Shown: one piece after another, positions 58,828-64,000 of the stretch | Position numbering within the stretch: position 1 is the first letter of the stretch | Layout: each line of letters begins with the position of its first letter | Program-made: the position numbers and the translations under genes | Notes under the pieces: generated by a model | Seen by the model: only the letters and a program-made list of their open reading frames with translations | What the model was told of the DNA's origin: nothing | Databases searched by the model: none | Assembly (NCBI GenBank): GCA_022495995.1 | Contig: JAFEMH010000077.1 | Span: forward strand, 806,001 to 870,000 | From: Adenophora triphylla var. japonica | Lineage: Eukaryota; Streptophyta; Magnoliopsida; Asterales; Campanulaceae | Length of the DNA: 64,000 nt | Reading direction: 5' to 3'

Positions 58828-59549
58828 GGATGTGAGTACAGATGTGTCTCACAACTGTCCACACATCCACAGATAATGCAGCGGAATAAATAAGTTTAAA
58901 GCAATTAAACACAAATAACTCAAGAGTTATATACGCTTACTGATCTGTGTGATCAGCAAACTAGGCTTACGCCCAAGAAACTTTTCACTATAAAAACTTT
59001 TGTTTCTTACAAAAACAAAGAAGTGAAAAACTAAAATATGAAAATACTAAACAAGTTCTAATCACCTTCTATGATATGAACAACTCCCCTTTCCCAAGTA
59101 GGATTTATTCAATCAGAAGTAAAACAAGAGAACTTTATGAAAACCTAGATGTGAGTTACGGATGTAAGCTCACAACCTAAAACAATAATGTCGAATGACT
59201 ATGAAGAATGTGAATTTTTCTCTCGTAAAAACTCTAGCTCCTCTTTGTGCTGAATGCCTTGTATTTATAGAGCACCTTGGAGAAGATCTTCATGCAATCG
59301 ACCTCTTCCTTTGTGAGATTCCTTTTCCTATATGAAAACATAAAACACACTCACAAGGAAATCAAATATTAGTAGGTTAGTCCTAATATAAAACTATGTA
59401 CATAAATAAAAGATATTTACTTATTTACAATCTCCTAGTCAAAGTAGAATACTTATAAATCTCCATGAAAGTCCCAAAATCTTCTTACCATATAGAAGTC
59501 TTTTGAAATAAGGAAACATGCATATGTTCCCAAAAAGCTCACGCTTTCA
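58828..59549 (-). repeat. SIRE-E 3' LTR
   Basis: Starts on the minus strand TGAAAGCGTGAGC (59549) after a polypurine tract; ends near 58828-58831 at the junction with NLR sequence. The exact end is ambiguous because a GATGTG/CACATC dyad sits there. TATA box at 59261-59270. Confidence 0.8.
59261..59270 (-). promoter_or_regulatory. TATA box of SIRE-E LTR
   Basis: Minus strand CTATAAATAC, about 280 bp into the LTR. In the 3' LTR it points toward the NLR remnant on the same strand. Confidence 0.6.
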
Positions 59550-59566
59550 ATCTCCCCCTATTTTGG
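59550..59566 (-). other. polypurine tract of SIRE-E
   Basis: Minus strand AAAATAGGGGGAGAT directly before the LTR start. Confidence 0.8.
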
Positions 59567-59869
59567 ACTTTCTGGTCAAAACCAAAGATTTATAACAAAC
59601 ACAATATTATGACCACAGAATAAAAAAAATGTAACTCCCCCTGAATGGATGTGTGTCCAGATGTGTATACACATCCACACATAAAACTGCAAAACAGAAT
59701 TAGAACAAAATACTAGCAGTTCATTAAGCAAAAACCAAAAACCATTCAGCCATGTCCTAATTAAGCTATTACAAACCATTATTTAGAAACTAACAAACTA
59801 AAATAGAAAATTAAAATTGTTTTTAGCAACCATCAAATCAAAATAACCAAAAACTGTTCTCCCCCTAAA
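59567..59869 (-). other. SIRE-E short 3' untranslated region
   Basis: AT-rich, contains a four-half-site GATGTG/CACATC dyad at 59647-59682. No ORF. Confidence 0.6.
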
Positions 59870-62092
59870 TCACAGATCAAACTGTCTCCACCTAAAACCA
59901 GCCAGACTTTTAGCAGCAGCAGCCTTCACAGCAGCATCCCAGACTTCATCTCCAACAGTTTCAACAGCAGCAGCAGAACTAGATTCTCCCCCTTTTTGAC
60001 AAGAAAGTTTAGCATACCATCTAAGGAGATTATCTCTAAGGGCTTTCAAATTATTGGCATGGGCAATTGAGGCTTGAGCTTGAGCTTCTGCAGCTACAAT
60101 GGCATCATCTAAATCCTTCATCTGAGCAATAAAATTCTCTTCAGATGTGACACCAGATGTGTCCACATCTTCCATACCAATCTCAGGAACAGTGCCCAAA
60201 GGTAGATCAACATGCCTCTGCTTAGGGTCTAACAAAGTTTTGGATTCTTTAAACAACTCAAATTTTTCAACCCTTTCTTCATTTTTCTCAGCCTTAACAC
60301 CATTTGCAATCAGAATTTGAGAGATTAGAGAGGGATAAGGTAAGGACCACTTTTTGGAGGGTGACTCTCCATAAGCACAGATTTTTCTAAAGATAAACTC
60401 TCCAAAATTGATATGCCTCTTAATTCCCAATCTATACAGAAGATCAGCTTGCACCCTAGTAACTGAAGTTTTGTTATTTGAGGGGCAGAGATTGGCAACT
60501 AGGATAGAGTGAAGAAAACAGTAAAGGGAGGATAAGGATCCACTTCCTAAATCTTTAGGCTTTACTGGCCAAGAGGACACCTTGCCATGGGTAATGGCAG
60601 CCACAAGTTCATCATCCTCAATAGACACTAACTCATCATAATAATCATTCAACCCAAGAAAATCATTGATGACAGAAGGGTTAAAAGGAACAAATACTCC
60701 TCTAACATAAACACCAGGAGAATGGGAATAGGAGTTATCTAATCCTTTAGGCAAATTTGCATAAAATTCATAAACCAATTTGGGATAGAAGGGAAGGGGA
60801 TGGTCCACAGTCAAAAATAATCCTCTTTCCTCAAAGAACTTGTCCATACCAAGTTTAGCAAATGTTTCCCTATCCCTTTTCATCTCAACAACAAAGGCTT
60901 TAGAGGAAATTAACTCAAACCTATCAGAAGCCTTTTTGGATAGAAACTTTTTGGAAAAGGGTTTGGGTTTAGAGACAAGGGAGACAGAAGATGACATACC
61001 CAGTTCAGCCTTCTTTCGAGTAGATGTGCGTCTGGATGTGGGCACATCCTTAGACACATCCTTCACAGGGAATGGAACATTGATTGGTTCAATCTCAGTA
61101 TTATCAGCATCAGAGGAATCCAATTCCTGGTCTTCTTTCTCCTGATCAAGCTCTTCTCTTCCAAGCTTGAAGTTCTCATCTGAGGCAGTGTCATCACTCC
61201 CAGAACTTTAGTCAGATTCATCTTCAAAAGGCTCTAGGTCAGTGGCAGCCATCTTTTTCTTTCCCTTTAAATCCATTAAAATCTTTGCCAAAGGTTCTTC
61301 ATCACTGAAGGATATAAGGTCCTCAACAGGACTAGAAACCAAGGGAACAGAGGGCTCAACAACAGGACTAGAGACATTATCCACTGGGGTTGAAGCAACA
61401 GTGGGGATAATGGGGTCAGAAGAGATTATGGGAGAAATAGGAGCAATTGGCTCAACAGACTTTGCATGGTGAACAGTCTCAACAGGGATCAGAGGTTCAG
61501 CATGGGGAGTAGGAATAACAGATTCAACAGGGGGAACAACCACAGAAGGGGTAGAAACAGGATCACTAACAGAGGAAGGGGGAATAGACGATTTAGACCT
61601 AGTCCTAACAAGAGGGATCATTACCTCTTCTTCTTCTTCTTCTTCTTCAAGAACAATGGCAGTTGAAGGTTTCCCGCCAGGTTTCGTTAGGTTCTTAGCT
61701 TTGTCAGACTCTGACAGCTTGCGAACCCTACCAGATCGACGAAGAGCACGATGGGGCACCGGCGATGCAACAGGCTTTGGGGGTTTAGCTTGAGACAACT
61801 TCCTCTTCTTAGTAGACGATGGTTCTTCAGCAATGGCGACATCCGATGGTGGAATCACCGAAGAGGATGGAGCCTTAGGGTTTTCACCGGTTGAAACAGT
61901 CAAGGGTTCCAAAGAAGGGGATTTGGGAGAAGAAGCTTCCATTGTTGGATCAGACGAGGGTGATGGAGAAGAGAAATCAGCAAGAAACTTTGAAATCACA
62001 TGGTTTAAGAGAATGGAGTCTTCTCGTCTAGCTATTGAAATTGGAACAATATCAAGAACATCTTCCTCTCGAATGTTTGAATGCTCGGCCAT
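59870..62092 (-). pseudogene. SIRE-E env-like ORF with a single stop
   Basis: One frame of 741 codons from the ATG at 62092 (MAEHSNIREEDVL), interrupted only by a TAA at about 61208-61210 (after EPFEDESD). The first 290 residues are Ser/Pro/Val-rich and low in complexity, with a Lys/Arg stretch (TKKRKLSQAKPPK). The rest holds a folded region (ERGLFLTVDHPLPFYPKLV, EFYANLPKG, VYVRGVFVPFNPSVINDFLG) found in many plant transposon-encoded proteins, and a helical Ala/Glu-rich end. SIRE post-pol ORFs are called env-like; no clear signal peptide or transmembrane segment is visible here. If the stop is read through or polymorphic the product would be full length. Confidence 0.85.
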
Positions 62093-63223
62093 TTAACAGA
62101 GAGATTTGGGTTGGTTGAACAGTGCAAAGAGAAATTAATGCAATGTGTGTGATTGTGTGCAGAACTTAGGGAATAACAAGGGGTTTTGCAAGAGGTTTAT
62201 GAGGGAGGAGACGGATGTGAGGTATCTTAAATACTCACAGCTCCCCCTTTCCAAATAGAATTAGGAATCCTTCACAAACAGGTATAACACACCTCAAAAT
62301 CCTTAAGAGTCCTCCAACGGCTAGAAACCCTTGATGTTACCACACACAAGCACCTTCCAAGAAAATAGGGGATCAAAATAAATCAAGATTTTGTATGATT
62401 TTTATGGAAACAAAAATACTTCGGCATATCTTTATTTAAAACAGAATCCCAAAAGAATTTTTCAACCTTTTCAAACAAGGATTGATACACACCTTTTCTT
62501 TTCATAAAAGATATTGGAGATCAAAAACCTATATAATCAAAGAATGAATTTAAGAAAGAAAATTAATTAACTAGCATATTTACAAAGCTCATATATGTCC
62601 TAAAATGCAATATGCCTAGCATGATGCAAACACACAGGTGAAGGAAATATTCTCAGTTTATAGATGTGGCATAGGATGTGAGTCACATATGGGGACACAT
62701 TTAGATCACAAAAAGTCAATGAGCAATAATCCAATCTGCACAGCCTCTAGGATGCATCCACCAATTTTTTGATGTGGATTTTTGCATTGTGAGTAGCTTT
62801 CACTTTACTTGATCCCAAAGATAGCCCTTTTTCCCAATGATCTTATCAAGTTTGATTTCAAATTTTCTTATGAAAATCACTTGATCACAATGGTATGGCT
62901 TCATACTAAGGGTGAAGCAGCTGTTTCTCACATATATATATATATTTTTTGTTTATTTATTTATTTTTATTTTTTTTTTTGCACCCACTGTGAGATACCT
63001 AGGAAGGTTATACCAAGTTATCAAAAGATAACATGGACAGGAAGTGCTCACAATTAAGTGATCAAAAACAATGTCAAGATGAAGACTCACAAGTGACCAC
63101 ACTGAGAAATTTCGTGCTAATGCATGATATTTTTGGATTTTTCTTTTTATGATTTTTTTTTTTTTCAGTTAGAATAATCTACAGATGTGTTAGAGGATGT
63201 GAGACACATCTGGTCTCACAACC
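62093..63223 (-). other. SIRE-E region between RNase H and env-like ORF
   Basis: Non-coding. Contains dyads at 62661-62702 and 63182-63220, T-rich runs and a short TA repeat (62931-62945). The env ORF leader would lie here. Confidence 0.6.
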
Positions 63224-64000
63224 TTAGATATCACACAAGCCAAGAGACTTCCTCAAGGAGGAAAATCTCTCCAAATCTAATGCCTTTGTAAATATATCAG
63301 CCAATTGATTTTCAGTCCCAACAAATTCCAGACACTTAGTTTTTTGTTCTACAAGATCTCTGATGAAATGATGTCTAATATCAATGTGCTTTGTTCTAGA
63401 ATGTTGGACAGGATTTTTAGATATGTCCAAGGCACTTTTGTTATCACAAAAAGCAGTCAAAGTTTTGCTATTTAATCCATAATCTTTTAACATTTGATTC
63501 ATCCAAAGTAATTGTGTGCAGCAACTCCCAAGGGCAACATATTCAGCCTCAGCAGTGGACAAGGACACACAATTTTGCTTCCTACTATACCAAGACACAA
63601 GATTATTTCCTAGGTAGAAACATCCACCTGTGGTACTCTTTCTATCATCACTATTTCCAGCCCAATCAGAATCAGTGTACCCAACCAAATTGGTGTTTGT
63701 TTCTTTAGAGTAATGCAGACCTAGGTTCACAGTCCCACTTACATACCTAATGATTCTTTTCAAGGCTTTAAGATGAGACACCTTAGGGTTGGCTTGGTAT
63801 CTTGCACAGAGACATACACTGTACATAATGTCAGGTCTACTTGCAGTGAGGTAAAGCAGACTTCCTATCATGCTTCTATAGAGGGTTTGATCAACACTCT
63901 CACCATCTGAATCATGGCTTAACTTTTGGGAAGATCCCATTGGGGTTCTTTGATGTGAAGAGTGTTCAAGCTCAAACTTTTTCACAAGATTCTTGGCATA
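63224..64000 (-). CDS. SIRE-E RNase H (partial, open to window edge)
   Basis: Copia RNase H in one open frame to the edge: GSLLYLTASRPDIMYSVCL, VGYTDSDWAGNSDDRKSTTG, SWYSRKQNCVSLSTAEAEYVA, FCDNKSALDISKNPVQHSR and IDIRHHFIRD. The conserved acids (D in YTDSDW, E in AEAEY, D in CDN) are present. It would digest the RNA strand in the RNA-DNA hybrid. The upstream RT is outside the window. A stop follows LGLCDI. Confidence 0.95.
   Translation of the reverse strand, partial: YAKNLVKKFELEHSSHQRTPMGSSQKLSHDSDGESVDQTLYRSMIGSLLYLTASRPDIMYSVCLCARYQANPKVSHLKALKRIIRYVSGTVNLGLHYSKETNTNLVGYTDSDWAGNSDDRKSTTGGCFYLGNNLVSWYSRKQNCVSLSTAEAEYVALGSCCTQLLWMNQMLKDYGLNSKTLTAFCDNKSALDISKNPVQHSRTKHIDIRHHFIRDLVEQKTKCLEFVGTENQLADIFTKALDLERFSSLRKSLGLCDI

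Larger units (their letters stand above)
58828..64000 (-). mobile_element. SIRE-E: 3' half of a younger SIRE element
   Basis: Minus strand, from right to left: RNase H (open to the window edge), a 1.1-kb non-coding stretch, an env-like ORF with a single stop, a polypurine tract and the 3' LTR ending in the NLR gene. The 5' half is outside the window. Few breaks are seen in the coding regions, in contrast to SIRE-D, so it is probably a younger insertion. Confidence 0.92.

Noticed and set aside
58828..58912. N-terminal extension of the LRR ORF (MFNCFKLIYSAALS)
   Set aside because: It lies in the SIRE-E LTR, not in the NLR gene.

Overview
This is plant nuclear DNA, most likely from a eudicot, in a repeat-dense region. 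The diagnostic contents are Ty3/gypsy elements of the Tat and Tekay (chromovirus) lineages, Ty1/copia SIRE elements with an env-like region, an En/Spm-type CACTA transposon, and a fragment of a CC-NB-LRR-like resistance gene. The sequence is AT-rich with long CA and CT microsatellites. I see no intact host gene, no rRNA or tRNA gene and no CRISPR array. The species cannot be named from sequence alone.

Layout. 1-13,360: a degenerate Tat-lineage element (Tat-A, minus strand) with an antisense plant-mobile-domain-like ORF at its 3' side (1-687), pol (about 1,137-6,190), a gag remnant (10,719-11,543) and an LTR (about 11,617-13,360). It is split by a plus-strand Tekay LTR with primer-binding site and leader (6,313 to about 9,160). 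13,361-17,035: the 5' end of a second Tat element (Tat-B: LTR, tRNA-Arg-type primer site, leader, start of gag), whose gag is interrupted by Tat-A. 17,051-36,101: nine head-to-tail copies of a unit of about 1.56 kb, made of a truncated Tekay LTR plus about 70 bp of the adjoining 3' internal sequence. The first copy is split by a 5,153-bp CACTA element (18,087-23,239). 36,101-44,298: the body of the parental Tekay element (Tekay-C, minus strand) in decayed pieces, itself carrying a 1,720-bp solo-LTR-like insertion. 44,706-55,852: a structurally complete SIRE element (SIRE-D, plus strand) with two LTRs and a 5-bp target duplication. 55,858 to about 58,830: AT-rich spacer and the 3' end of an NLR gene. 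About 58,830-64,000: the 3' half of a younger SIRE element (SIRE-E, minus strand) inserted into that NLR gene.

How the parts work together. These are independent parasites nested in one another, not a pathway. Each full element would supply gag, protease, integrase, reverse transcriptase and RNase H for its own copying, but nearly all frames here are broken, often by stops that look like C-to-T decay.

The most unusual signals are structural. They are: (1) a satellite-like array built from an LTR, with promoter and telo-box motifs in nearly every unit; (2) arrays of short hairpins with shared loops and changing, often compensated, stems in transcribed LTR or leader regions of three elements; (3) four-half-site dyad motifs, different in each SIRE element but recurring along both; and (4) a 389-bp cluster of serial palindromes inside SIRE-D. 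All calls are by eye; no search or alignment program was run.
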